A stretch of 64,000 bases of DNA. Origin: Gallaecimonas sp045291545 (GTDB lineage: Bacteria; Pseudomonadota; Gammaproteobacteria; Enterobacterales; Gallaecimonadaceae). The notes under the pieces were generated by a model. That model saw only the letters and a program-made list of their open reading frames with translations. It did not search any database and was not told where the DNA came from. The stretch lies in NCBI RefSeq assembly GCF_045291545.1, contig NZ_CP149514.1:558001-622000 (forward strand), in the 5' to 3' direction. Shown piece after piece: positions 45,776 through 54,105 of this stretch (positions are counted from its first letter, which is position 1; each line of letters starts with the position of its first letter). The translations under genes were made by a program, and so were the position numbers.

Positions 45776-47345
45776 GGCCACTGTCAGCCAGCTGCTCAGG
45801 GTAGTCTTTATTAAAGTGCAGGCCGCGCGACTCCTTGCGGGCCATGGCGCAGCGCACAATCAGTTCCGCCACCTGTACCAGGTTGCGCAGCTCCAGCAGG
45901 TTATTACTGACCCTGAAATTGGCGTAGTAATCCTCAATTTCCTGCTCCAGCAGTTCAATGCGGTGCAGCGCCCGCTCCAGCCGTTTATTGGTTCTGACAA
46001 TGCCGACGTAATCCCACATGAACAGCCGTAGTTCATGCCAGTTATGGGCTATGACCACTTCTTCGTCCGAGTCGGTCACCTTTGACTCGTCCCACGGTGG
46101 CGCCATCGGCACGGTTTCGGCCCTGGCCAGTTCACCGAGAATATGGCTGGCAGCGGCCTGGCCGAACACCAGGCATTCAAGCAATGAGTTCGAGGCCATG
46201 CGGTTAGCCCCGTGCAGGCCGGTGTAGGCCACTTCGCCAACGGCATAGAGGCCAGGCAGGTCGGTCTGGCCGTTGAGGTTGGTCATCACCCCGCCGCAGG
46301 TGTAGTGAGCCGCCGGCACCACCGGAATAGGGTCCCGGGTGATATCAATACCCAGCCCCTTGAGCTTGTCGTAGATGGTCGGGAAATGGCGGGTAATAAA
46401 GGCGCTGTCTTTATGGGAAATGTCCAGATAGACGCAATCGGCGCCGTGCTTTTTCATTTCATGGTCAATGGCCCGCGCCACCACATCCCGCGGCGCCAGT
46501 TCGGCGTCGGGGTGGTAGGCGTCCATAAAGCGGCGGCCATCCTGGTGGCAAAGGTGGGCGCCTTCGCCGCGCAGAGCCTCGGTAATAAGAAAGTTACGGG
46601 CCTGCGGGTGGTACAGGCAAGTGGGGTGGAACTGGTTAAATTCCATATTGGCCACCCGGCAGCCAGCGCGCCAGGCCATGGCAATGCCGTCGCCGGAGGC
46701 CACATCCGGGTTTGAGGTGTACTGATACACCTTCGAGGCGCCGCCGGTGGCCAGCACCACGGCACGGGCCCGCAAGGTTTCCACCCGCTCGGCGCTGCGG
46801 TTCCAGACATAAGCACCAAAGCAGCGGTTATCGGCCAGCGCGAACTTGTCACCGGTCAGCAGATCAATGGCGTTGTGGGATTCGAGCAGCGTAATGTTAG
46901 GGTGGCGGTGTACCTGCTGCACCAGCGTCAGCTGCACCGCTTTGCCGGTGGCGTCGGCGGCATGCAGAATACGGCGGTGGCTGTGGCCTCCTTCGCGGGT
47001 CAGGTGAAAACGTCCTTCACCGGCTTCACGGTCAAACGGTACGCCCAGGTCAATCAGCCAGTTCAGCGCAGACTTGGCATGGCTGGCGGTAAACTCCACC
47101 GCCGCTGGATCGCAAATACCGGCACCGGCAATCAGGGTGTCTTCAACGTGGCTGGCAATGGAGTCGTCTTCGTCAAAGACCGCGGCAATGCCCCCTTGGG
47201 CATAATAAGTGGAGCCTTCTCGCAAAGGCCCCTTGGCCAATACCGTGACCTGGGCATGGTCAGCCAGTTTCAGGGCCAGGGTCAGGCCGGCAGCGCCGCT
47301 GCCGATGACCAGTACGTCACAGAGATAGTCAGTGTGCAGGTGCAT
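45723..47345 (-). CDS. nadB: L-aspartate oxidase
   Basis: Flavoenzyme making iminoaspartate, the first step of NAD synthesis. The FAD motif is DVLVIGSGAAGLTLALKLA; S-T-Y-Y-A-Q-G-G is the substrate-side signature, and H-Y-T-C-G-G lies in the capping domain. ATG 47345 (MHLHTDYLCDV) gives 540 residues, as in E. coli. Divergent from rpoE, as in E. coli. SdhE, a flavin factor for the related SdhA, is the neighbour. Confidence 0.96.
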   Translation of the reverse strand: MHLHTDYLCDVLVIGSGAAGLTLALKLADHAQVTVLAKGPLREGSTYYAQGGIAAVFDEDDSIASHVEDTLIAGAGICDPAAVEFTASHAKSALNWLIDLGVPFDREAGEGRFHLTREGGHSHRRILHAADATGKAVQLTLVQQVHRHPNITLLESHNAIDLLTGDKFALADNRCFGAYVWNRSAERVETLRARAVVLATGGASKVYQYTSNPDVASGDGIAMAWRAGCRVANMEFNQFHPTCLYHPQARNFLITEALRGEGAHLCHQDGRRFMDAYHPDAELAPRDVVARAIDHEMKKHGADCVYLDISHKDSAFITRHFPTIYDKLKGLGIDITRDPIPVVPAAHYTCGGVMTNLNGQTDLPGLYAVGEVAYTGLHGANRMASNSLLECLVFGQAAASHILGELARAETVPMAPPWDESKVTDSDEEVVIAHNWHELRLFMWDYVGIVRTNKRLERALHRIELLEQEIEDYYANFRVSNNLLELRNLVQVAELIVRCAMARKESRGLHFNKDYPEQLADSGPSVLVPTPAAGAASQRR

Positions 47346-47432
47346 ACAGTATGATGACAGGCAGGTTACGCTGGGCAATGCGGCGCAGTATCTCGCCAAA
47401 GACCGGGGGAGTCAAAAAAGTGCGAACACAAT

Positions 47433-47460
47433 GGAACTTCCCCGACTCAGCCCCGTCATA
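47433..47460 (+). promoter_or_regulatory. Sigma-E-type promoter of rpoE
   Basis: GGAACTT (47433-47439) and TCATA (47456-47460) are separated by 16 bp, matching the sigma-E consensus GGAACTT-N16-TCNNA. It lies 68 bp before the rpoE ATG, consistent with self-activation of the operon. Confidence 0.8.
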
Positions 47461-47528
47461 CAGGTGGCGCTTGTACCGAGTCACAACGCACAAAGACAGA
47501 GAAAAGCATGTTGGGAGAACAGGCTCGG

Positions 47529-48113
47529 ATGACTGAGCAGACCGTAGATAACGACCTGGAGCTAGTCCGGCGCGTGCAGCGTGGTGACAAACAGGCGTTC
47601 AATCTGCTGGTGGCCAAGTACCAGCATCGCCTGGCGAGCCTGGTCGGCCGTTATGTGAAAAATCAGGGCGATGTCAGCGATGTTGTGCAGGAAGCCTTCA
47701 TCAAGGCGTACCGTGCCTTGCCCAACTTCCGTGGCGAGAGTGCGTTTTACACCTGGCTGTACCGCATTGCTGTCAACAGCGCCAAGAATTATCTGGTGGC
47801 CCAGGGCCGCCGGCCGCCTGCCAACGATGTTGACGCGCAGGATGCCGAGTTTTACGACAGCGCCGACGCGCTGCGGGAAGTTGACAGCCCCGAACGCATT
47901 TTGCTGTCAGACGAGATTAAACGGGTGGTGTTTGAAACCATGGAGTCCCTGCCGGACGACTTGCGTAGTGCCATCACCTTACGGGAAATGGAAGGGCTGA
48001 GTTACGAGGAAATAGCCACCGTTATGGAGTGCCCGGTAGGGACGGTACGGTCGCGGATCTTCAGGGCCCGGGAAGCGATAGACAAACGGCTACAACCTTT
48101 GCTCAGGCGTTAA
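47529..48113 (+). CDS. rpoE: Extracytoplasmic stress sigma factor RpoE
   Basis: Directs RNA polymerase to envelope-stress genes. Region 2 contains D-V-V-Q-E-A-F-I-K-A-Y-R-A and F-Y-T-W-L-Y-R-I-A-V-N-S-A-K. Region 4 contains L-S-Y-E-E-I-A and C-P-V-G-T-V-R-S-R-I-F-R-A-R. ATG 47529 (MTEQTVDNDLEL) aligns with E. coli; an upstream in-frame ATG at 47508 adds 7 codons. 194 residues. First gene of rpoE-rseA-rseB-rseC. Confidence 0.97.
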   Translation: MTEQTVDNDLELVRRVQRGDKQAFNLLVAKYQHRLASLVGRYVKNQGDVSDVVQEAFIKAYRALPNFRGESAFYTWLYRIAVNSAKNYLVAQGRRPPANDVDAQDAEFYDSADALREVDSPERILLSDEIKRVVFETMESLPDDLRSAITLREMEGLSYEEIATVMECPVGTVRSRIFRAREAIDKRLQPLLRR

Positions 48114-48125
48114 GGGTAACTGAAT

Positions 48126-48698
48126 ATGGCACAGCATCGTGACGAACACTTCTCAGCGCTGATCGACGGGCACCACCGCCTCGACGACAGTCAGCTTGAA
48201 GCGCTTAAAACTGACCCACAAGCGGCTGAGCGCTGGCAGCGTTATCACCTGATTGGTGACACCCTGCGCGGCGAGTTACCGGCCAGTGTGGAACTGGACA
48301 TTTGCGCCCGTGTGGCCGCCGCCCTGGACGACGAGCCGGCTTTGCTGGCCCCCAAGGCGGTCAGCCAGCCCCGCGGCGTTAAAGGCTTCTGGCGGCCGGT
48401 CATGCAATTCGCTGTTGCCGCCTCTGTGGCGTTGGTGGCCATTGTCGGTGTACAGCAGTACGGCCAGCACAATGACCTGCCACAACCGGCCAGCACGCCG
48501 GTGCTCTCTACCCTGCCTGCGCTGGGTACCGCCGCGCCAGTGAGCCTGGAAGCCAACCCGCAGCGTGAACAGCAGGGCCGGCTGGTACAGGCCGAACAGC
48601 AGCGCCGGGTGAACGCCTACCTGCAAGACCATGCCCAGCAACTGCGCTTGCAGGACAACGAACAGACCCAACAACAGGAAGAGGCCAATCCGCAATGA
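48126..48698 (+). CDS. rseA: Anti-sigma-E factor RseA
   Basis: Inner-membrane protein holding RpoE inactive until cut by DegS and RseP. The N-terminal sigma-binding domain (residues 1-85) has E-R-W-Q-R-Y-H-L-I-G-D-T-L-R-G, typical of RseA. One membrane segment lies at about 92-110, and a glutamine-rich periplasmic tail follows. 190 residues (E. coli 216); it overlaps rseB by 4 bp. Confidence 0.93.
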   Translation: MAQHRDEHFSALIDGHHRLDDSQLEALKTDPQAAERWQRYHLIGDTLRGELPASVELDICARVAAALDDEPALLAPKAVSQPRGVKGFWRPVMQFAVAASVALVAIVGVQQYGQHNDLPQPASTPVLSTLPALGTAAPVSLEANPQREQQGRLVQAEQQRRVNAYLQDHAQQLRLQDNEQTQQQEEANPQ

Positions 48699-49705
48699 TG
48701 GCATCGTTGTTGATTCTGGCGGCGCTGTCAGCGTCGCCAGTTCAACAGGCACCCTCCGCACAAACTCAACCGGTTTCATCCGCCAGCAGTACGGCCACCG
48801 TAACTGACCCCGCTGACAGTGAAGATCCCCAGGTTTGGCTAAAAGCCATGTCGCAAGCGCTGACCCACGACGACTTCGTGCTGTCGTTGGTCAAAGTGCA
48901 AAATGGCCGCTTGCAGCCCTTTCGTTATGAACACGGCCTGGTTGACGGCAAAGTCATTGAACATCTGGTGTTTTTGAACGGGCCGCCCCGCGAAGTAGTG
49001 CGCCGCGGCAGTGTAGTGACCCTGCTTGACACCGAACATCAGCCGTTTTCCTACCGCTCTGACAGCATTCGTGGCCCCATACCTGACGCGCTGATTGGCC
49101 CTGCCGCCGCCCTGAGCCAGTATTATGATCTGGTGCTGGCGGGCAATTCCCGCATTGCCGGGCGCAGCGCCCAGTTGCTGCGCATTGTGCCCAAAGACAA
49201 ATACCGCCACGGTTACTGGATCTGGATTGACCGGCAAAGTTACCTGCCACTGCGGGTTGACCGCGTTACCCAGCGCTCCGGCGTAGTGGAGCAACTGATG
49301 GTGGTTGATATGAATGTGACCAAAACCCCATCAGAACACCTGCAAAAAGTGGCCAAGGCCAGCTTCCCGGCACCGGCCAGCGGCGTGGTGCAAAGCGATC
49401 CGAAAGCCCTTGGCAAAGTGAACTGGCTGCCGCCGGGCTTTAAACCGGTCACGGCCAACTACCACCACCTGGCGTTACTGGGCGACGGCGTAGACTACTG
49501 GCTGTTCTCTGACGGCCTGGCCGAAATTGCCGTGTACATCAACCCCAATGCGCCAAACCAGGAGCTGACCGTACACAAACGCGGTTACTACAACGTGGTG
49601 GGGGTAAACCATAACGGCATTGAAGTGATGGCCGTAGGCACTGTACCCACCGCCGCCTTGGAGCAGGTAGCTGGGCAAGTGAGCCTGAGGCGGCAACAGC
49701 CATGA
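48695..49705 (+). CDS. rseB: Sigma-E regulatory protein RseB
   Basis: Periplasmic protein that shields RseA from DegS and senses lipoproteins or LPS. A short hydrophobic signal starts the protein (residues 2-15). The MucB/RseB N-domain has W-L-K-A-M-S-Q-A-L and H-L-V-F-L-N-G-P-P-R-E-V-V-R-R-G; a C-terminal domain starts near residue 225 with W-L-P-P-G-F. 336 residues. Coupled to rseA and rseC by 4-bp overlaps. Confidence 0.93.
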   Translation: MMASLLILAALSASPVQQAPSAQTQPVSSASSTATVTDPADSEDPQVWLKAMSQALTHDDFVLSLVKVQNGRLQPFRYEHGLVDGKVIEHLVFLNGPPREVVRRGSVVTLLDTEHQPFSYRSDSIRGPIPDALIGPAAALSQYYDLVLAGNSRIAGRSAQLLRIVPKDKYRHGYWIWIDRQSYLPLRVDRVTQRSGVVEQLMVVDMNVTKTPSEHLQKVAKASFPAPASGVVQSDPKALGKVNWLPPGFKPVTANYHHLALLGDGVDYWLFSDGLAEIAVYINPNAPNQELTVHKRGYYNVVGVNHNGIEVMAVGTVPTAALEQVAGQVSLRRQQP

Positions 49706-50166
49706 TCGAGCGTGACGTGCAGGTGGTGTCGGTAACCGGCCAGCAGGTGCTGGTACAGTTTCAGCGCCAGTCCAGCTGTGACAGTTGTTCAAGCAACGAC
49801 AGCTGCGGCAACGGCCAGCTTTCCAAGGCACTGTCGCGGCGGCTGGACGTACTGAGCTTTCGCTGCACCGAGCCGGTTGCTGCCGGTGACTGGGTGCGGG
49901 TAGGCATCAGCGAACAAAGCCTGGTGCGCGGCACTATGGTGCTGTACATGCTGCCGCTGCTGTGCCTGATTATTGCCGCCATGGTGGTGGCCTCCTTTAG
50001 CCAGCAATACGGCGCCAGCGAACTCTGGACACTGGCCGCCATGGTGCTCGGTGGCTACGGCGGTTTTCGCTGGGCCGCCCGGTTGGCCCCGAAAGTGGTT
50101 AGCGAACCTACCCTTATCAAAGTGCTGGGCCGCCAGGCCATGGCCATTGCTACCAACGCCGGCTAA
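49702..50166 (+). CDS. rseC: RseC/MucC family protein
   Basis: Small inner-membrane protein of the sigma-E operon, thought to favour electron-transfer (SoxR-reducing) functions. Four cysteines (C-D-S-C-S-S-N-D-S-C-G and a later C) lie in the N-terminal part. Two membrane segments follow (about 75-97 and 103-120). 154 residues. It ends the operon; the accessory island begins just after its stop. Confidence 0.92.
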   Translation: MIERDVQVVSVTGQQVLVQFQRQSSCDSCSSNDSCGNGQLSKALSRRLDVLSFRCTEPVAAGDWVRVGISEQSLVRGTMVLYMLPLLCLIIAAMVVASFSQQYGASELWTLAAMVLGGYGGFRWAARLAPKVVSEPTLIKVLGRQAMAIATNAG

Positions 50167-50375
50167 GCCCGGCGCACATCACATCCTTAGTTATCCGCTA
50201 TTTACCCCCTTCACCAAGGCGGGTAGGGTAGTGCTATGGGTTTATGGAAAGGCACCACAACACGGCACACAGGGACAGTGCGACCCGCAACGCAAGGGCG
50301 GTAGCGTGTCTAAATCCCCCTTTCTGACCACTCTTTAACGCATTTGATGTTCCTGCACCGGCAGGCGGTTTTTTT

Positions 50376-50545
50376 GCCCGTTAAGTGCAGCGCCAGCGGA
50401 ACATGGGCGAGGGTTTTGCTGACTTTTGCCCCACAAAAGTCAGGCGCGTGCAGGGGCGCCCCCCTGCAATAAAGCCGGTAAACACCGGGCCGACCATTGA
50501 GTAAGCGGAACATCCAAATAGGTTTTGATGTGCCTGCGGCACAGG
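50376..50545 (+). repeat. Island-flanking repeat, copy A
   Basis: About 170 bp sharing high identity with copies at 55388-55530, 55628-55742 and 55747-55800, all in the same orientation. Each full copy holds two hairpins: CTGACTTTTG / CAAAAGTCAG (here 50419-50428 with 50434-50443) and GCAGGGG / CCCCTGC (50450-50456 with 50461-50467). Short ORFs in it are by-products. The flanks 50167-50375 and 50546-50870 contain other hairpin-rich, non-coding sequence and no gene I can support. Confidence 0.8.
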
Positions 50546-50870
50546 CTTTTTCTTCGCGGGGGGCGCCCCGCAAGCGCGGTACTTTTGCGGCAAAAGTACC
50601 CAAAACCATGCCCCATGCTCCGCTTACCCTTCGCCTCTGGTCGTTCTCAGGACACCGGTTCATACGTGCTCCCGGCACGTATTCGCCTGCCTCGACATCC
50701 CTGTCTCGGCTGGCCTTTCACTTCCGGCGGCTCAGCGCTGCGCTTAACGGGGCAAAAGAGCCTTGCCCGAGTAGGCATGGCAGACAATCAGAGAGTGGGT
50801 TGACGAATGTGGTTCAGGAATGGGCTCCGCCCCATGTCAGCACCACCTGTGCGTAACTGACCATATCGTG

Positions 50871-50886
50871 CTGTGTTTACATACAG
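50871..50886. promoter_or_regulatory. Solitary LexA box left of the cassette array
   Basis: CTGTGTTTACATACAG is a full CTGT-N8-ACAG site with an AT-rich centre. No SOS gene starts near it; the first cassette gene is 311 bp downstream. Integron integrase genes are often controlled by LexA and lie at this side of an array, so it may be a relic of a lost integrase promoter. The 270 bp between it and the first cassette hold no clear gene. Confidence 0.5.
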
Positions 50887-51197
50887 TGTATATTGATATG
50901 TCGAGTACCTGTGCATGGATCGATGCAGGGTTATGCTCATTTGCTACTGGGATCAGCGTTTAAAATGGTTCAGTATCAGGTTATTACGGACATTGTGTAG
51001 TGGGATACTGCGCACAAAGTGTCATACAAATGCGCATGCTCGTTTTCAACGGAGGGGAATGGCTGTGATTTATCATTTATCCAGTCTATACAGTCAGTTA
51101 GTAACATCTTCTCGGTTCTTTGCTTGAGCAAAAACACGCATGCGCGGTATTAAAATGTTAGGCCAACGTCATATATAGAGTTTTTTGGGAAATATCT

Positions 51198-51782
51198 ATG
51201 AACCACATTGAGTCGATAGAAGCTGGCTTGAAGGATAAAAAACCTTACAACGAAATAGTCCGTAAAGTGTATTTGGCGTACCCAACCAAGGCGTTTGTTG
51301 GAGATGAAGAGAGGCAATACCAAATACTTAATGATATAAGTTGCTTTTTTGATGTGCCAATCATGTCTATTCAAGTAGCTGGCTCAGCAAAAACAGGCCG
51401 TAGCTTCCATAAAAAAAGAGATTTTGAAGTAAGAAACTCCGATTTGGACATCGCGATAATTGATCCAATCCTATATCAGAAGTACATGGAAAACATATTT
51501 TCGGTGACCAAAGGTTATTCTGACCGTACGGGCTTTCGCGTTAAGGATGGGAAATCGACAATTGAAGAGTATCTATCCTATCTAAACAAGGGGATATTCA
51601 GAGCTGACTTGATGCCGGTATGCGAGGCGAGAAAAAAGTGGAACCAGTTTTTTGGTAAGCTATCTCAAAGGCATGGAGACCTATTTAAATCCATAAATGC
51701 TGGTATCTACATGTCTCAGATGTTCTTTGAGAATAAGCAAAGATCAGCAATAAAAAACTATATAGATACTAAGGCAGTGTAA
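51198..51782 (+). CDS. Nucleotidyltransferase-fold protein (cassette 1, gene A)
   Basis: 194 residues. VAGSAKTGRSFHKKRD followed by S-D-L-D-I-A-I-I-D matches the nucleotidyltransferase pattern G-S ... D-x-D, with the metal ligands D95 and D97 or close by. A third acidic residue may be in R-A-D-L-M-P. The fold recalls CCA-adding, antitoxin/toxin and CD-NTase-like enzymes; which nucleotide or target is used is unknown. Its TAA shares one base with the ATG of the DUF262 gene (TAATG), so the two are co-translated. AT-rich codon use marks it as acquired. Confidence 0.7.
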   Translation: MNHIESIEAGLKDKKPYNEIVRKVYLAYPTKAFVGDEERQYQILNDISCFFDVPIMSIQVAGSAKTGRSFHKKRDFEVRNSDLDIAIIDPILYQKYMENIFSVTKGYSDRTGFRVKDGKSTIEEYLSYLNKGIFRADLMPVCEARKKWNQFFGKLSQRHGDLFKSINAGIYMSQMFFENKQRSAIKNYIDTKAV

Positions 51783-52852
51783 TGATTGATTATCGAGTAA
51801 GGTCCGTTTCCCTATTGAATCTTGTTAACGACATTCGTAGTGGCAGGCTAATTCCAGATGCTTACTTCCAAAGAAATCTTGTATGGCGTGAAGTTCACAA
51901 TATAGATTTCATAAAAACAATATTGTTAGGGCTTCCATTTCCTCAAATATTTATATCAAAGGGGAAGGTCGATGTTGCAAGTATGTCGACTGTATCGTGC
52001 ATCGTTGATGGACAGCAAAGAGCAAATGCGATTATTCAGTATATTGAGGATAACTTTTCAGTCGACGGAAAGTATTATAGCGATCTGACTGAGGCTGAAA
52101 AATCGGATTTCCTGAAATACGAGGTCGCAGTCATTGAGCTTGATCTTGATAACGATGACCCAAAAGTACAGGAGATATTCCAAAGAATAAATAGAACGTC
52201 TAATTCATTGACTACAATAGAAAAGATGGCGTCGGAGTTCTCAACATCATACTACATGCTTGTTGCTAAACTTCTTTCTGATCAAATCGATATTAATAGT
52301 AAAAACGTCGATGAATTTAAGGAAGATCCGAATATACCCGAGGAGTTTTATAGGTGGGCGAGAAAGAAGAAGGTTTCCAAGTTCACTCAGCTAATCACTA
52401 AAAAGGGCATATTTACTCCGAGAGAGATATCGAGAAAGGTCCACCTTATGCACGTCCTAAATATTATGACAAGTGTGTTGGTGGGCTTCTACAACCGAAA
52501 TGAAAAGGCCGTTGAAAACCTTAACGACTACGCAGAAATATTTGATGAACGAGATGATATATTAGATACATTGGAGTTGGCAGCTGATATTGTGCTAAAG
52601 CTTAAACTAAGATCAAAATCGTATTTTCTTAATAAAGCAAACATTTATAGCTTGTTAGTTTCATTGGCTCAATTTGTGCGCGATGGAAACGATATTGATG
52701 TCGATATTCTAAAACAGCAGCTCGACGAATTTGAAGGCAATATTCCGGAAGACTATAGGCTTGCTGCTGCCGAGGGTGTCAACTCGACCAAAGCTCGTCA
52801 GTTAAGAAATACATATATTTCCACAATGGTTCAACGTGCAATAAAGGCCTAA
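51782..52852 (+). CDS. DUF262 (GmrS-N/ParB-like) protein (cassette 1, gene B)
   Basis: 356 residues. The N-terminal DUF262 domain (about 1-210) has IPDAYFQRNLVWRE and IVDGQQRANAI, the DGQQR nucleotide-binding/hydrolysis motif shared with ParB/Srx-fold proteins. It also has F-Q-R-I-N-R-T-S-N. The C-terminal 145 residues are helical and lack the HNH motif of DUF1524, so it is not a full GmrSD restriction enzyme. The stop codon lies within the R'' core of attC 1. With the nucleotidyltransferase it forms a two-gene module, plausibly for phage defence; that is inference. Confidence 0.78.
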   Translation: MIDYRVRSVSLLNLVNDIRSGRLIPDAYFQRNLVWREVHNIDFIKTILLGLPFPQIFISKGKVDVASMSTVSCIVDGQQRANAIIQYIEDNFSVDGKYYSDLTEAEKSDFLKYEVAVIELDLDNDDPKVQEIFQRINRTSNSLTTIEKMASEFSTSYYMLVAKLLSDQIDINSKNVDEFKEDPNIPEEFYRWARKKKVSKFTQLITKKGIFTPREISRKVHLMHVLNIMTSVLVGFYNRNEKAVENLNDYAEIFDERDDILDTLELAADIVLKLKLRSKSYFLNKANIYSLLVSLAQFVRDGNDIDVDILKQQLDEFEGNIPEDYRLAAAEGVNSTKARQLRNTYISTMVQRAIKA

Positions 52853-52859
52853 CAAGTGA
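52847..52859 (+). other. attC 1, left half (R''-L'')
   Basis: GCCTAAC (52847-52853) is the R'' core, complementary to the GTTAGGC at the start of cassette 1 (51157-51163). AAGTGA follows before the IS sequence. Joined to the right half (54044-54092) it gives L'' TGAGCG, the exact complement of L' CGCTCA. Confidence 0.78.
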
Positions 52860-52880
52860 CTGTGGCGTTCTGTCAATTAA

Positions 52881-53831
52881 TTAAGCCTCTTTTTCGGTCC
52901 ATTTCTCACCGTTTTTAACCATGGTATTGAGGATGACGATGAGCTTTCTCATACAGGCTATCAAGGCGACTTTGGGAAGCTTTCCGGCGGCTTTGAGGTG
53001 GTGGTAGTAACGGCTAAATACCGGGTTGCACTGGATGGCAGACATCATCGCCATAAACATCACGGTACGCACCCGGTGGCGGCCTCCTCGGATACGACGC
53101 TTGCCCTGGTATGAGCCACTTTCCTTGTTCATGGGAGCTACGCCGACAAGGGCAGCTATCTCTTTTCGGTTCAAGTTACCCAGTTCCGGTAGTTCGCTGA
53201 GCAGGGTATAGGCCAGCACTTTACCCACACCGGGGACGCTGGTCAGGATCTCGGATTTCGAGCGCCAGTGTTTGGCTTGTACCACCAGGACATCCAGCTG
53301 CTTGGTAATCGTTTCAATCTGCTTTTCCAAGGTTTTCAGCAATGCCGCTATTGAGGCGTGGAGCGTCTTGGGCAGGATCTGCAGACGATTTTTCTCCATG
53401 GTGGCCATCTCAAGAAGCTGTGTCCGCCTGATAAGCAAGTCTTTGATTAACCGAGACTGTTCATCGGGTATGGGTTTGAACTCGGGTTTGATGGTTGCGG
53501 CGAAGCGGGCAATAACACTGGCATCTATCTTGTCGGTTTTAGCCAGCACACAGATAACCTGGGCAAAGCGGCGCACCTGAATAGGGTTCACCACAATGAT
53601 GGGCAGTTCGGCTTTGTCGCAGGCGAAAACCAAGGCATGTTCATAGCGGCCTGTCGCTTCCACCACGATGCTTTTTGGCTGGTGCTGCTGGAGTACTTGG
53701 ATGACTTTTTGAATGTGCGTTTCATCGTTGGGCACAGTGAAATGGAGGTCGAGGGGATGAAGGGCAATATCGAGTTTGGACTTGCCGACATCGACGCCGA
53801 CATGGATCTGAAGTTGGTTTTTATTGTTCAT
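52881..53831 (-). CDS. IS110-family transposase (DEDD recombinase)
   Basis: 316 residues. The N-terminal RuvC-like domain has VGVDVGKSKLD (D14), VVEATGRYE (E58) and AKTDKIDA (D100 and D103), the DEDD tetrad. A coiled-coil region spans about 140-190. The C-terminal Transposase_20 domain has LTSVPGVGKVLAYTLLSELP and the catalytic-serine region N-K-E-S-G-S-Y-Q-G-K-R. Length and motifs are complete, so the element may be active. The long non-coding stretch lies 5' of the gene, as in the IS110 rather than the IS1111 group. Confidence 0.93.
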   Translation of the reverse strand: MNNKNQLQIHVGVDVGKSKLDIALHPLDLHFTVPNDETHIQKVIQVLQQHQPKSIVVEATGRYEHALVFACDKAELPIIVVNPIQVRRFAQVICVLAKTDKIDASVIARFAATIKPEFKPIPDEQSRLIKDLLIRRTQLLEMATMEKNRLQILPKTLHASIAALLKTLEKQIETITKQLDVLVVQAKHWRSKSEILTSVPGVGKVLAYTLLSELPELGNLNRKEIAALVGVAPMNKESGSYQGKRRIRGGRHRVRTVMFMAMMSAIQCNPVFSRYYHHLKAAGKLPKVALIACMRKLIVILNTMVKNGEKWTEKEA

Positions 53832-54043
53832 GGTAATAAGCTGACTCTGCCTTGCTATGCGGGCTCGAGGCCCCGATGACTGTTCGAGTTATCGCTTCGG
53901 AGTTATGCAGCGCTACCCACTTGTTACCGGTCTCTCGAAAGAGGAGCCAGCGCTACACCGAGCTGCTGCATAAAGGCCCTCAATGGCCGTTGAGGATGGG
54001 CCTCCAATTTACCCGTTTTCAAGCAGAATCAACCATACAAAAC
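53832..54043 (-). ncRNA. Candidate bridge (seek) RNA of the IS110 element
   Basis: The 5' non-coding end is full of inverted repeats, for example CTCT-CGAA-AGAG (53932-53943) and CCTCAA / TTGAGG in 53970-53995. On the minus strand it carries TAACAAGTG (complement of 53918-53926), a 9-base match to the attC sequence at the insertion point, on one side of the CTCT/AGAG hairpin. GCTC (complement of 53944-53947), on the other side, is complementary to GAGC of the reconstructed junction. This two-guide loop is what the IS110 bridge-RNA model predicts. Confidence 0.5.
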
Positions 54044-54092
54044 GCGTAAGGCGGACGTCCCTATCGGGCCGCCGCTTCGCTCAGCGTTATGC
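54044..54092 (+). other. attC 1, right half (stem, L' and R')
   Basis: Contains a hairpin with GGCGG / CCGCC and CCC / GGG pairing around TATC, with unpaired bases as expected for an attC bottom-strand fold. Then come CGCTCA (L') and GTTATGC (R', 54086-54092). The crossover lies after G54086. Confidence 0.75.
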
Positions 54093-54105
54093 CTAGGGAG
54101 TAATT

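Larger units (their letters stand above)
52860..54043 (-). mobile_element. IS110-family insertion sequence inside attC 1
   Basis: About 1.18 kb. It holds one transposase gene on the minus strand, a short 3' end (about 20 bp) and a long 5' non-coding end (about 210 bp). No terminal inverted repeats or target duplication are visible, as usual for IS110. Borders are inferred from the break in attC 1 and are good to a few bases. It has the same position relative to the R'' core as the decayed copy in attC 3. Confidence 0.82.

Noticed and set aside
50310..50856. Several overlapping ORFs in the repeat region
   Set aside because: They come from hairpin-rich repeats, occur on both strands, and recur in the other repeat copies without conserved reading.
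50915..51127. 70-codon ORF left of the first cassette
   Set aside because: No ribosome site, unusual composition with many W, C and R, and no recognisable domain. It lies where an attI or integrase promoter would be expected and is probably not coding.
51032..51146. Inverted repeat GCGCATGC ... GCATGCGC before cassette 1, considered as a long attC
   Set aside because: No R'' core complementary to an earlier cassette start and no L' next to GTTAGGC, so a further attC cannot be supported.
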